In this document: piece after piece, positions 1 to 13,485 of the stretch
Position numbering within the stretch: the stretch's first letter is position 1
How the letters are laid out: each line of letters opens with the position of its first letter
From: Hypoxylon rubiginosum
Lineage: Eukaryota > Ascomycota > Sordariomycetes > Xylariales > Hypoxylaceae
Length of the DNA: 64,000 bases
Assembly (NCBI GenBank): GCA_902806565.1
Contig: CADCXA010000069.1
Location: 1 to 64,000, forward strand
Direction: 5' to 3'
Translations under genes and position numbers: made by a program
Notes under the pieces: generated by a model
The model's database searches: none
What the model saw: the letters and a program-made list of their open reading frames with translations, nothing else
Told to the model about the DNA's origin: nothing

Positions 1-1569
1 ACTATATTTAAAAAGATTTATAAAAATCTTAAAAAAAACATATTTAAATTTAATCCTTCCTTTAAAACCATTCATAGGTACCTAATTAACACCAAATAAA
101 TTTTAAAAAAAAAATACCTATCTAATAAAAATTTTAACAAGTTTAAAACCTGTATTTATATAAAAAAATTTATATAAAAAAAAGAAGTTAATTATAATAA
201 AACTATAATTATAATTATAAAAGTTACAACCTAGTATATATTAATAACTTTAGTTATAACATATAAATAAGATATTTTATAAATAGATTTTATAACAATA
301 TATCTTAATAAAAATTTAAAAAAACGTATTTTTATAAAGTTATTCCTTATACTAAAAAAGTACTTTAATATTTATTTAAAAAAATAAAAAATTTATTAGT
401 TTAATAAAAGTAAAATTATCAAGTTAATAAATCCTTTTTATAAATTAAAATAAACTAGTTACACTTAATAAATTAAAGTTAAAAAGTTATTTAAAATATA
501 AAATTATAAACCTTTAAAAGTAGATAATATTATTTATCTTAACTAAAAAATAAAAGATATTATAACTTTTTATATTAATAATTTTTTATTATTTAATATA
601 AATGTTTAAAAATTAAAAAACCTGGTAAAAAATATTAAAAAGAACGTTTTTATTATAAACCTTAATAATATTAATTAGTTTTTAAAAGTTTAAATTATTT
701 AACTTACTTATAATAAAAAAATCCGTTTTAATTAATAACAGTATTTTAAGAGGGCGTTAAAAAATAATAGGTTTAAAAATTATAAATATATAAACACGTT
801 TTTTAAATTTAAAAAACTAAACCATATAATTTTTAAAAATTATAACAAAAAAGCGAATAAAAGAAAAGTTTATAAATACGTATTTTTAATAAAAAAAATT
901 AATTTTATAATATATATAATTAAGTTAAATATAAGTTATATTATATTAACCTAGGTATATTATATAAATAATTTTTTATTAAAATATTTTAAAGGAATTA
1001 AATATATTATAAAATACCTAAAAAAGTTAATTAAAAAGATAATTTAATATAAAAAGCTAATAAAAAAATATAAGCATTAAATATTTAATAATATTAAATT
1101 ATATAAAGCTATTAATACTAGTTACGCTAGGAACGTTAATATAATAAAATTAATAACCGGATACGTTTTCTTTTTAACAGGTGTATTTATAATATAACTA
1201 TTTAAATTATAAAACATAATAATATATAATTTTATTAAAACAAAATATATAGCTTTAGTTACAGCTGTTATAAAAATAGTTTAAATATATAATTTCCTAA
1301 AAAAACTTTAATTAATATCTAAAAAATTAATTTTACTAATAAATAATAATATAGTTGTAATTATTTAATTATAAAAAACTACTATAAATAAACAAAAGCG
1401 TTATATCAAAAAAAATTATTATTATATTAAATAAAAGGTTATTAAAAACAATGTTAAGATAAATTATATAAAAAGTAAATTAAATCCAACTAATAAATTT
1501 ATAAAACCATTAAAAAAGCAAGATTATAAACGGTTTTTAAAATTACTTAATTTAAAAAATCGCAAATAA
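1..1569 (+). mobile_element. Ty1/copia retrotransposon pol relic (RT to RNase H end)
   Basis: Reading the plus strand through its many stops recovers the order of motifs expected at the end of a copia polyprotein. Around 400-460 a KLxxNPxYxLKQxS-like reverse transcriptase segment can be read. Around 940-1,020 comes the segment ending in IKYIIKYLK (copia RILRYLKGT). At 1,111-1,182 there is a TSYARN...TGYVFFLTG stretch (copia DASYADD...STTGYVFFL). At about 1,240-1,310 there is KYIALVTAV...FLKKL. At about 1,475-1,560 there is NPTNKFIKPLKKQDYKRFLK, the diverged form of the closing ADxLTKPL...FxKLLGL box. The frame then stops near 1,569. The 5' part lies outside the window and no LTR could be recognised. 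The element is dead; stop codons are mostly TAA/TAG where CAA, CAG or TGG are expected. Confidence 0.75.
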
Positions 1570-4500
1570 CTTTATATATTTAACTAAAAAAACGTATTAA
1601 CAACTTATAATTATTTAAATAATTATAAAATATAAAATATATAATAAAAACAACTAATAAAATACTAAAAAATATTCTAAAAATATAATATTAATATTTA
1701 TAATATAGTATTTAAATTAAATAGATACCTTATAAATTTCTTTATAATAATAATAAATCATAAAATCTTTTCCATAAATGTTTAAATAACCACCTTTTAG
1801 TTATATTAAAATTATATTTAAATTTATTTAAATATAAATATTTTAATGTTTTACACATTTAATATATTAAATATTAAATTATAATTTTATAAGTAATATA
1901 TTTAATTAAATACGTTATATTTTTAACTTTAAAAATAATAATAATATATATATTTTATAGGTTTTTATATAATATTAGTTTTTTTTTTATATTTTATAAT
2001 TTATATATATTATATTATATGTTTTTTTATATGTTATTTATATATAAAAAATAAGTTTAAAAAAGATTTATATAAAATATAAAAAACAAATAAAAAGTAA
2101 TTAAAATATATTTAATTAAATAAAACTTTATACCTTAATTAAATAATTAATAAATATTTTTTTTATATTAATTATTCCTATTTTTATATTTTAACTTAGC
2201 TTTTTATTAAATTTATTTTATTATAAGTTTTATAGATTTTAACCTATTTTAATTTCTATAATATAAATGTTTAAATATTTTAAATATATTTTATAAATAA
2301 ATAAATTAATTTTATATTAAAGATTTAACTTTTATTTTAATTAACTAAAAGTATTTATTAATAAAACATAAACGTAAGTTTTATATATTATTATAAAAAT
2401 ATAATAATTTTAAAACTTTTAGAATTTTATTATACTAATTATTTTATTTTAATAATTTATATTAATATTTAGTTTAATTATATATTTTTATATATTATTT
2501 TTAAAGGAATATTAATAATATATCTTTTATTTATTAATATATTATAATAAAAATAATTTATTATATTAAAACAGTTTATTTTAACTGTAAGTTTAAAACT
2601 AAAAATATAAAAAACTAAATTTATCTACTTTAAAAAAAATAAAAATATTAAAATAACGTTGTAAAATTTTTCTACGGATTATATAATTATAATTATAAAA
2701 AGTATATATAGATTTTTTTTAATTATATATACCTTATTTATAAGAACTTTTACTTTAAAAAAGTTTTTTTATTATTATATAAAATTTAATAGGAACTGTT
2801 TATTTATTATAATAAATTTTACATATTTAAATATATAAGTATTAGATTTTTAAAGTTTTTTAATAATATTATAAATAATAATAAAATAAAAAGGTAAATT
2901 AAATAATAAAATTAAATAATAAAACTAAGTAATAAAAAAAATACAAGTAAAAAACGTGAATTTTAAACTAAGGTAATGGTTTTTATAATATAAGTTTAAT
3001 TTAAAAAAAATAAATTATTAAAATAAATAATTTAATTACTATTTTTTTTATTTTTTTATAGTTTTTTTTAAAACTTATATTTATTGTTTTTATTATAATA
3101 AATAACTTAAAATATTTTAGTTATTTTGTTATTTTTTATATTACTATTAGATAATTTAAAGGATATTATTTAATTTATTTTATATACGTTGGTTTTTAAA
3201 AAAATTTATTAAATTTAACTTTTTTAATATTATAAAAATATTTTTATATTATTTATAAATATTATTATTATAAATATAAGAATTTATTTCTTTTTAAACG
3301 TAGTTAATATATTTATTTTTATATTATTTTTTAAGGTTAATATATTTAAAAAATAACTATATAATAAAAATAAAAAAGTTTAAATTTACCACCCCTTTTT
3401 TTTTTATTACTATATTATAATATTATTTATTATATTTTTAATATAAAATAATGTTATAATTTCTTTTATTTATAATAAATAAGTTTTAAAAACAATAAAA
3501 GTTATAAAATAACTAGTATATTTAGTAATTAAAAAAGTAATTATAAATTGTTTTAATATAAATTTAACGTGTTTATTTAAAATGTTTTAATAAAGTATTT
3601 TATATTTTTAAAATTAAATTAATCGCTTTTTAAAATATATTTTTTTAACTAAAGTTTATTTTTTATTTATAGTATATATTTTAACTTTTTTTATAAAATT
3701 TATATATATAAATAATATAATAGTATTTTTTATTTAATAATAAATATAATTATAAAATTAAAAATATAAAAACTTATAATAATTTAAGTTATATTAAATT
3801 TGATTTTATAGTTATTAAATTTTAAATATTTTTAATTTAACTAAACTAAGAACCGGTTTATTAACACGTTTTTTAATAGTTATTTTTCTTAAAAAAGTAA
3901 GTATTTATTTTTTTATTTTAATGGTTAAAACAACGTTATATTAAAAAGAAAAATAATATATTAAATTAGTTTAATTTATTATAAAATATATAAAATAAAT
4001 TTAAATAAAATAGTAATAATAAAAGATTATAATTATAATTATTTATAATATATATTAATTTATATTTAATTTTCTTTCTTTTTAATATATAAATAAATAT
4101 TTAATTTAATAACGGTGTAAATACGTGTTAAATATTTTCCTTTTATTTTTTTATAAACTAACTACATTTTTTTAAATTTTACAACGTTATATTATATTTA
4201 TTATTTTTTATATAACGTTAACTATAAGTTAATTAATATATATTAAATTAAATAAAAAAATTATAAGTTTTATTAAAATAATATTTAATAATAAAAAAGA
4301 TATTAATAAAAAATAAAAACTTTAAACTTTATTTATTTTAACAGTAACTTAAAATTAGTTATATAATATTTATTATTTAATATCTTTTATATTTTTAAAA
4401 ACGTTTCTTAGTAATTTAAAATAAAAACTGGTTAAATAACTAGATTATTTTATATATAAATACCCGGCGTTTTTTCTTATAAAAAATATTAATTATATTA

Positions 4501-7500
4501 AAATAAAAAAACACTTTTTATAAACTATATTTAAGTTATATTAAAATATATATATAATAAAATAATAAAATTATTTAATAACTTATTATAATATAATAAA
4601 AAGGATTAATAAAATAAATTACTTATTTAATTTTAATCTTTAGTTATTTCTTTAAATAATTTAAAAAAATATATAATATTATTATAACTTATTTTAAATT
4701 TTAAGCTATATTATATTTAATTAAAATATTATATTATCTTTATTTATAAAAAAAAAAATATAGTATTAAATATAAGATTAATTATACATTTAATTTAATT
4801 TTTAAATAAAAATAACTATTTATAATTATAGTTATTAACGTTAAATTTTTACTGATTTATAGTTTTATAGTTATAAAATTTAATTTAATTTAATTTCTCG
4901 GCGTTTATAACGTTAGTTAATAAAAAATAAAATAACTTTATAAAAACTTAATAATATATATATTTAAAAGCGTAACATTTTTTATTATATTATAAAGTAA
5001 TTAAACTTTTAAACTTATAATTTAATAGTTATTAATTTTATTTAAACTTTTATAAAAAAAAATATAAAATAATAAAATAATATTAAAGTTAAAATTAAAA
5101 TATAAGTACTTTTTTAAATTACCCCGCTTTAAGTTATAACCTTATTTTAATTAAAAATCTATTATTATTATATATTTTTTTATTTTTTAGGTTATATAAT
5201 TTATTAAAAAAAATATTTATTAGTTTTTTTTAAATATATAAATAAATATTAAAAGTAATTATATAAGATTTTAATTAAATAAACTAAGTTATAAAAAAAT
5301 AATTATTATTTTAATTTAAAAGAGTAATTAATAAATAAGAAAATTTATAAGTTATAGTAATTATAAAAATAATATTTTTTTAATTATTTAATTTATATAA
5401 AAATATAATTTTAAAGTTTTAAAATATAAAATTACTTTATATTATTATAATATATTAGTTTTTTTTAAAACGTGTTAACTTTTTATAGCTTGTTTTATTT
5501 TTTTATATTTTGTTATTCTTTAAATAAAAAGTATTTTTTAAAAACTTTTTAAATTATTTTAAAAATCTAAAATAAGTTATTATTATATTTTAAGTTAATT
5601 TCTTTAAATTTAATAAATCTTTTAAATTTAATTAAGTTTATAATAATGGATTTTTTACCATTTTTATATTATTATTTATATTTATTATTTTATTTATTTT
5701 TTTATTTTATTTTATTTTAATTATAATTAAATATAAAAAGTATAATATAATTATAATATTTAATATATTTCTCTTTTTTTCCTTAGTTTATAAAAATATA
5801 TTAAAAATATATATATATAATTTTTTATATTATTTTTATTTTGGTAATAAAAAAAAATTAATAAGATAAATAATAAAATATTTACCACGGTTTTTATTTT
5901 AATTTTACTAGGATATATAAAGCCGCGTTTTAATATCGTTTAATATAATATTAAATATAATAATAATAAATAATAAAATATGTTTTTTTTTTATAAATAT
6001 TAGTTAAATTTTTAAATAATATTAAAATAAGTGATATATTTTATAATAACTTAATTTTAAGTAATAATTAAAAACTAGAAAATATTAATATTTAAACTTT
6101 TATATTTAATTATTAGAAATAAAAAGTTAAATGTAATATAAATTTTAATTAATTTATTTATATATTTAAAATATTAAAATACTTTAAATTATATAGGTAA
6201 ATTATTTTATAATATATTAAGTTTTAAATAAAAAAATTTCGCGTTTATTAAAAATTTTAATAAAACAGTTTTATAGTAAATAAACTTATTATTAAAATAC
6301 TTAAAATAAAAACCTATAAACTTTTTTATTATATTAAATAAATAGTAATTAAAAGTTTTTTTTTTTTTTATTTTTATAAATATAACATTAAGTTAAAACT
6401 TTTATAATATTTTTATAAACGTTGGTTTTATTATATGGTTTTTATTTAATTTGTTTATTTTATAAAACTATTATTTTTATATTTATAGTTTTATATTTTT
6501 ATATTTTTTATTTATATTTATATTTTTTATTTTAGTTAATAATAACCAGATAAATTTAAACTGTTTTAATATTAATAAAAAATATTTAATATAATATTTA
6601 ATTTTATTAATAATTAAAATAATATTAATTAAAACGTCGTAAAATTTATTGTTAAAAAAAATATTATTAAGTTTAAAATAATAAACATAAAATTTTAAAT
6701 TAATAATTAAAATTATATATTTTTTAACTTTTATTTATATTATAATAAATTTAATAAATTTTTAAAACTTATTAGTTTTATTTATTTCGTAGATAAAAAG
6801 AAAGATTAAGGTGTAAACTAAAAGTGTAAATATTTTATAAATAGAATTTACAAGTAATATTTTAAAGGTTTTATAATTATTTAAAACTTTTTTAAGTTTT
6901 TTAAATAAAAAAAGTTTAAAGTTTATTAATAAAATATTATTTATAGAAATAATATAATTAATATTAAAACTTTTAATTAATATTAACTAGTTATATAAAT
7001 TTTTTTAATTTAAATTAAAATAAGTGATTTATATAAAAATAGGTTTTTAAGTTAATTTAAAAAAAAATATATTATTAAAAATAAGGTTTTATAAAAATAA
7101 AAAAAAAAAGTTATTAAAAAAAATTAAAGTTAGTTATTATTAAATAATTTAAATAAAAATATATTAATATAAAATAAATAATTTATAATAATTAAATTAT
7201 TTATATTTTAATTAATAACCTTGTTTTTTAAAGTTTAAATATAAAAGTTTTATAATTAAAAATATTATTTTTAATAATAAATTACGTTAATTTAAATTTG
7301 GTTAATTTAAATTTTTTCGTAAAAAATAATTTAATTTTATTAATTAAATTAAGTTGTTTTTTTAAAGATAAATATGTTTTAAATAACAAAAAAACTAAAA
7401 TTTAAAAATTTATTATAAAAATAATAAAAAATATTTTATAATTATTATTAAATTAAAATATATATTTAAATTTATATAAATTTATATGTTAAAAAAAGTA

Positions 7501-8565
7501 GGATCTTAGTTTAAATAATTAAAAAAAAAAATAATAAAAAAAAAAAAGCGTTGTTTTTTAATAATAAATAAAATTATTATAATATATTTAATAATATTTT
7601 TAAAAAATTAAAGTAAAATATTATTTACTATATATAAATAATATATTATAAATAACATAGTAAAATGTTATTAATAATATTATAAACTTTATTATTATTA
7701 AATAAAAATTTAATATTTTAAAAGGTTTTTTAAAAAATATTTTTTATATTATTAAATTAATTAAATAGTGAGAATTTAATAAAAATAAAGTAAAACAATT
7801 AGTTAAATATATAATAATAATAAAAAAGAAAATAAGGTATAATAATATTATTTATAATATTAAATAATAAAGTTTAAAATAAAACTAAGTAAATTAATTT
7901 AATTAATAGTTATATAAACTATATAAAATTAATAAAAAATAAATAATAAATTTTAGTTTTTTTTTAAATTATATTACTAATTAGTAGCTATAAATTCTTA
8001 AGTAATTATAAAAGTTATATAAATTATAAAACGTAATTTAAAATATAATTATTTTTAGTTTTTATAAAGTTTTTAATATTTAAATATTTATATAAATAAA
8101 GTTTAAATAATAAAATATTATTAATTTATTAATAATTTAATATAAGATATTAATTTATATTTAAATATATTTATTTTCTTAAAATATATTATTTTTCGAA
8201 ATTTTAATTAAATGAATTTATATTTTTTTCTATTATTAAAAAATTAATAATTAATTATATTATCTTAACTTTTATATATTAAAACGGGAAAATAACATTG
8301 TTTTTTTTTATAAGTGTTTTATTTTTTACGTTACTTTATTTAAAAAATTATATATTTAGTTTTTATATTTTATAAAAATTTTAATAAAAAAACAAATATA
8401 TTTTAATTTAATATTATTCTTACCTTTATTAAATTTAATTTTAATTTATTATAAATAACTTTTTTTATTATTTTTATTATTATTATTACAGTTATATTAT
8501 TAATTTTTTAAAATAACTTAAAATAATATCTAATTAAAAAAATAAGGGTAATAATTTTTATTAAT

Positions 8566-8631
8566 CTTAATAATAATTTAATAATAATTTAATAACAACT
8601 TAGTAATAACTTAGTAACAGCTTAGTAACAA
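8566..8631. repeat. Six-unit 11-bp tandem repeat inside the AT block
   Basis: Six consecutive 11-base units of the form YTTARTAAYAR run without gaps from 8,566. Left units are almost pure A/T and right units keep C and G (CTTAGTAACAG), so the array shows a gradient of C/G loss. Related TTAATAATA words recur near 9,530 and 10,870-10,910. Confidence 0.75.
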
Positions 8632-10583
8632 TTTATATTTAATAGTTAAAAAATTAAATCTATAAGTTTTATAATTATTTTTTTATAAAACAAATTTAAT
8701 AATTTAATAGTTTAATAAATAAATTATTTATTTATAATTTTATAATTATATTATATATATTTTTAATATTAAAAATATATTTAAAATTAATATTATAATT
8801 TTTATTAAATTAAATTAATATTAAAATAATATTATTAATAAAATAAATATACCAGTTTTTTTTAATATATATAATAATATTTACTATTTTTTAAAAAAAA
8901 TATTAATATAATAATTAAATTTAATAATTATTTTAATTATTTAAAACTTTTATTTATAATATAAGTATTTTTATAATATATTAGTTTTATTAAATTATTA
9001 TTAAACCGTTATTTAATAATAGTTTAATTTTAAACTTAATGTGATTAATAAAAATAAACTTTATTTTAAATTAAAATATTATTAAATAAATTTTTATAAA
9101 TTAGTTTTTATTTGATTATTATTTAATTATAATTAATATGTTATTTAAAATAAGAAAAATATATTAAAAAAAATTATAAACTCCTAAATATAATTATAAA
9201 TTAAAATACCAGTAAATATTTTAAAAATATAATAATAAATAAAATATTAAATATTATAAAGTTTTTTAATTTTTAAGTTTTAATTTTTAAGTTTAATAAT
9301 AATATATAAGTAAATATATTATTTATTTAACACTTAATATTTAATAAATTATAAGATATATAATTAAAATTATATTTAAATTTAATGTTATATATAAAAT
9401 TATTTTTAAAGAAAAAAAAAACGTTTATATATTATATATTTTTAATAAATTTTTAGTTAATAATTTTAATATTAAAAATATTAATATGTTTTTTATATTA
9501 AAATAAATATATAATAAATATTAAATTATAACTTAATAATAGTTTAATAATAATTAATATTATTTAATAAACTTATTTTATATGGTTTTTATTTAACTTT
9601 AAAAAGTTATTATTAAAAATTTATAAATTGTTATTTTAAAAGTTAATAAATAAAATATTAATTAAATAATATAATATTATATATAAATTTGTTTTTATTA
9701 AAATTTAACGTAATATATAATTTTTTTATAAATTTAAATAAAATATAATTAATTTATTATTAAGTTTTTATTTAATTATTATTTAATATAATTAACTAAT
9801 ATTAAATATTTATATAATTATAATTTATAAAATACTTTAATTTTTAAAATTAGTTAAATTATAAATTAATATAAGGTTAAAATATAAGTTAATTTCTATT
9901 AATAATTTTATATTAAATAATTAATTAATTAAATTTATAAATAAGATTTTTATAAAATAATAAAAATAAAACTTTTATTATAAAATAAATTTAATATATT
10001 TAAAATATATAATATTTTATATATATTTAAAAAATTATAAACTTATTATTTAAATATTTAAAAAATAACGCTTGTTATTTTATTTAAAAGAAAATAAGGT
10101 GAAAATTAATAAAAAAAAAAGGAAAAAAAGGGTAAAAAAGATTTATTAGTATTTATTTAAATATTAAAGTTTTAAACTTAAGTTTAACTAACGTTAAATA
10201 ATTATTTAATTATAATTAACCGGTATATTAATTTTATTAATTTAATGTATAATTTAAAAATAACTTGGATAATAATTAATAATAGATTTTATTAGTTTAA
10301 ATTAATTAAATTTTTTTTTTTTTTTTTTTATTTATTTGTTATTTTAAAAATTATTATTATTTTTATATACAGATTTAAATAATATTAATTTATTTTATAA
10401 TTATAACTATATATTTATAAAAAGTTAAAATAAGTTTAACTTATTTATTTATTAATTAATTAAATATATAAAAACTTTTAAAAAGTTTAATAATAAAAAT
10501 AAAAGTAATAAACTTAAAAATTAATTAAAATATAATAATAATAATTAATTTTTTTTTAGTTTATTATTTTTATTATTTTTATT

Positions 10584-10877
10584 AAAACTTAAAAATAATA
10601 ATAAAATTAATAAAATTAAAATTTATACTAATAAAAATAAAAATAATAAACTTAATAATAATTTTTAAATTAATATAAATGGTAATATATTTATTAAAAA
10701 TATAAATAACAAGTTAATTATTATTTAATAAAAACTTAAAAATAATAATAAAATTAATAAAATTAAAATTTATATTAATAAAAATAAAAACAATAAACTT
10801 AATAATAGTTTTTAAATTAATATAAATAATAATATATTTATTAAAAATATAAATAATAAGTTAATTATTATTTAATA
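10584..10877. repeat. 147-bp direct tandem duplication (two copies)
   Basis: The 147 bases starting AAAACTTAAAAATAATAATA at 10,584 are repeated head-to-tail at 10,731 and end at 10,877, with only a few differences, nearly all C/T or G/A transitions. The copies follow each other with no spacer. Period and boundaries were counted directly from the sequence. Confidence 0.85.
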
Positions 10878-11940
10878 ATTATTAAATAATAACTTAATAA
10901 TAACTTATTTATATTTAATAGTTATTATTAAGTTATTAAAAAAAAAAAAAAAATTATATTTTTATTATTTAATTAATAGTAAGTTACTAGAAACTAAATT
11001 ATAAATATAAATGTTATTATTTTTAATTTAAATATAAAATATATTTTATAGAAATAAAAATAAATAAAAGGTTTATAAATATTTTATATAAATTTAATTT
11101 TATATTTATATTTTTTTAAATTAATAATTAATTTTAAATGATTTTTAAGTTTATTTTTATAAGTTTTAATATTAATATATATTTATATTAAAAATATTTA
11201 TAAGTTTAAAAGTTATAAAATATATTAAAATATTTAATTTTATATTATTTTTATTTATTAAATAGTTTAAAATATTTATTAATTAATATAGTTATATTAT
11301 AATTTTTTATTTATAGTTTAATATATTTAATTTTTTAATTTTAATTAAAATATATAAATGGTTTATTTTAATTTATTTACCGTATAATTTATTTAGGTTT
11401 TAATATTAAAAATATTATTAAATAAATTTATTATTAATATTATTTATTAAACTTTTTTATTTTATTTATATTTTAATAACTTTAGAATTTTTAAACTAAA
11501 AATATTAAAATAAAAAAATAAAGTTATAGTTTAATAAATAAGGATTTTTTTTTTAAGGTATTTTATTAAAATTATTATAATTAGCTAATAATTAATATAT
11601 TAAAAAACGCTTTTTAATTATATATATATTTTTTTTATTTTATATATTATTATATAAAATTAAAAAATATAAAAATAACTATATTATTATTAAATATTTA
11701 AACTTTTTTTTTTTTAAACCTAGTTTTTATTTAAATTAACAGGATAATTTACTATTAATATTACCAGCTTTTTTTTTTTTTATATAAAAAACTTAAAGTT
11801 AAAATAATAAAATTTTAAAAAGTTTTTTTATTATTAATATTAAAATTAAAATAATTATATGATTTTAATAACGGTAATATAAAAAATAATATTAAATAAA
11901 TTTATATAATAAAAAATACGGATCGTTAAAAATTAGTAAG

Positions 11941-12426
11941 GCTGGTGGTTTTTGGTTTTATAATCCGCTATTAGAAGAATTATTTAATTGATATAAAACC
12001 CCTCGAAAGCTTAGGCAACTCCAACTTAAGCGCCGGCATTGATGTGAGAGCATGTGCATGCTAACGGCACAGAGCCCGATCCGGCCGCCCCCAAGACGCA
12101 TCGCCAGCCGCTGCTACCTATATGCATATGTGCCCGAGACTTCGAAAGTGGCAGGTGATACAACATTCCGTCAGAAGCCCGAAGGATTCATTACAGCAAA
12201 TATGCTTATGGGCAAGTCTTTAATCTGAACCCCCCGCATACGCTCGACTCTTTGTCGTTATCCTTCTCTTTCCTCCTTATTTGCAGCAAATTTCATAACA
12301 CCCCCATTGTTTACCGGCACGCCAGGCTTGAACTTGACACTCAAAAACGTCCGTAATTCATGACTTCCATCCCTCTTCCTCTTCCTGTCTAGATCCCAGA
12401 GCCTCCTGGACACAGTACTTGGCAAC
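11941..12426. other. Boundary and 5' flank of the unknown gene
   Basis: Normal-composition sequence between the AT block and the first intact start codon. It contains pyrimidine-rich stretches (about 12,255-12,280 and 12,365-12,390) typical of fungal promoters upstream of the ATG at 12,427. No gene or RNA was recognised. Confidence 0.5.
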
Positions 12427-13485
12427 ATGACTCATTACGAAATCTTCTTTGCTTTTGGCAAAACGGGGACATATGTTCTAGACCACGAGAAAAACTTAAT
12501 CCGGTAAGTTATCGGAGCACGAATATGAACACAACCGTACTAGTACAAGTACGTACAGGTACTCTGATACTGGGTGCTGACAACCTCTTGAGGCGGAATG
12601 TTCCCGACAGGCTGCAGGAGTTGTGGACCACATACCCAGTTCAAAAGATTCGCGCGCTCGCCATGGATGCCAATGACAACTATTTCGCCTCCTGGGACAC
12701 ACGTGGTGGAGGTTCTCATTGGTGTAAGCGCTTTGCACCATCCCCAGCCCTACTAGCATCGGCGTCTCAGCCCCCTAACATAAGCCCAATTGGCAGGCTA
12801 CTCCGGGGGGATCGAGAGTGACTACTCTACCCTCATGTCGTTTATCAACAAAGCGGCAGACAAATCGAATGTGAAGGTTACGTTTGGTTCATCCGTCGGT
12901 GACTTCATTTCGTGGTCAAAGGAATCATGGAGATCTTGGGGAGGGCTCAATGACTTTGACTGGGTGAGTGGAAGCCTGAATGCGACAAATTTCCGGTGTG
13001 CAGCGTACGGCGTCGGTCATGGTCAGGTTTTCCTATTCAACGATGGAAAAGTCCGTTGGTGCTACCTGGACCAGTATCCTGATCTAGTAAAACTACTAAG
13101 GTCGGCACATTTGGGCGACGTTATTGTAAGTAATTAAGCCGGAAGTCTCTGGAGGAGCCGATCACAATACTGAAGTCGGTTTTAGTTCGTGGCGATGAAT
13201 CCATACCGCGGCAATGAGTATTTTGTCGTCCTCGCCAATCAACAGGTGCACATCCGTGCCTCGGCCGTCGTCGAGCGGGATGTAGTCAAAGTGCTAGAGG
13301 CTTACCCAAGCCTAGAGGTTATCAGCAGCACTGTAGTGAAGAGGAACACCACGATCAGCACGAGCGTCGGGCTTCCAAAACAGACGAGGAGGTCTGAGTT
13401 TCTACAAGGCATTACGCGAAGTGTAGCCTCGGCTGCGACGACGGCGATTCTCACTGCAGCATTTGGTGCTTGCACGGTCATGTGA
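12427..13485 (+). CDS. Unknown repeat-containing protein beside an NLR relic (278 aa, four exons)
   Basis: Model: exons 12,427-12,503, 12,593-12,723, 12,797-13,125 and 13,186-13,485. All introns are 60-89 bp GT-AG and all phases agree (837 coding bases). I do not recognise the family. Visible inside it are four loosely similar units, each a hydrophobic strand, a short polar turn, an aromatic YF/VF strand, often a Trp, then a helix-like DLVKLL-type segment: AFGKTGTYVL...LQELW, AMDANDNYFASW..., AYGVGHGQVFLFNDGKVRW...DLVKLL, AMNPYRGNEYFVVLANQQ...VVKVLEAY. This suggests a repeat or beta-propeller-like fold (inference). The C-terminus after about residue 245 is small-residue-rich and hydrophobic and ends in CTVM. 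No signal peptide is obvious. It is intact although it lies only about 0.5 kb from the RIP block and about 55 bp before the NACHT relic, which continues in the same reading frame. It could be a separate gene or the former N-terminal part of the NLR. Confidence 0.7.

Larger units (their letters stand above)
1..11940. repeat. RIP-type AT-rich block of degenerate transposons
   Basis: Almost the whole stretch is A and T, with long runs of TAA/TTA and no open reading frame of useful length on either strand. At about 11,940 the composition switches within some tens of bases to normal mixed sequence. Extreme C-to-T/G-to-A depletion confined to repeats, with sharp edges, is the known outcome of repeat-induced point mutation in Pezizomycotina. 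A copia element can still be read at the left end, and short tandem repeats survive near 8.57 and 10.6 kb. Elsewhere I could not identify individual elements by eye. Such blocks are normally silent heterochromatin; centromeric or subtelomeric location cannot be judged from this window. Confidence 0.9.
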
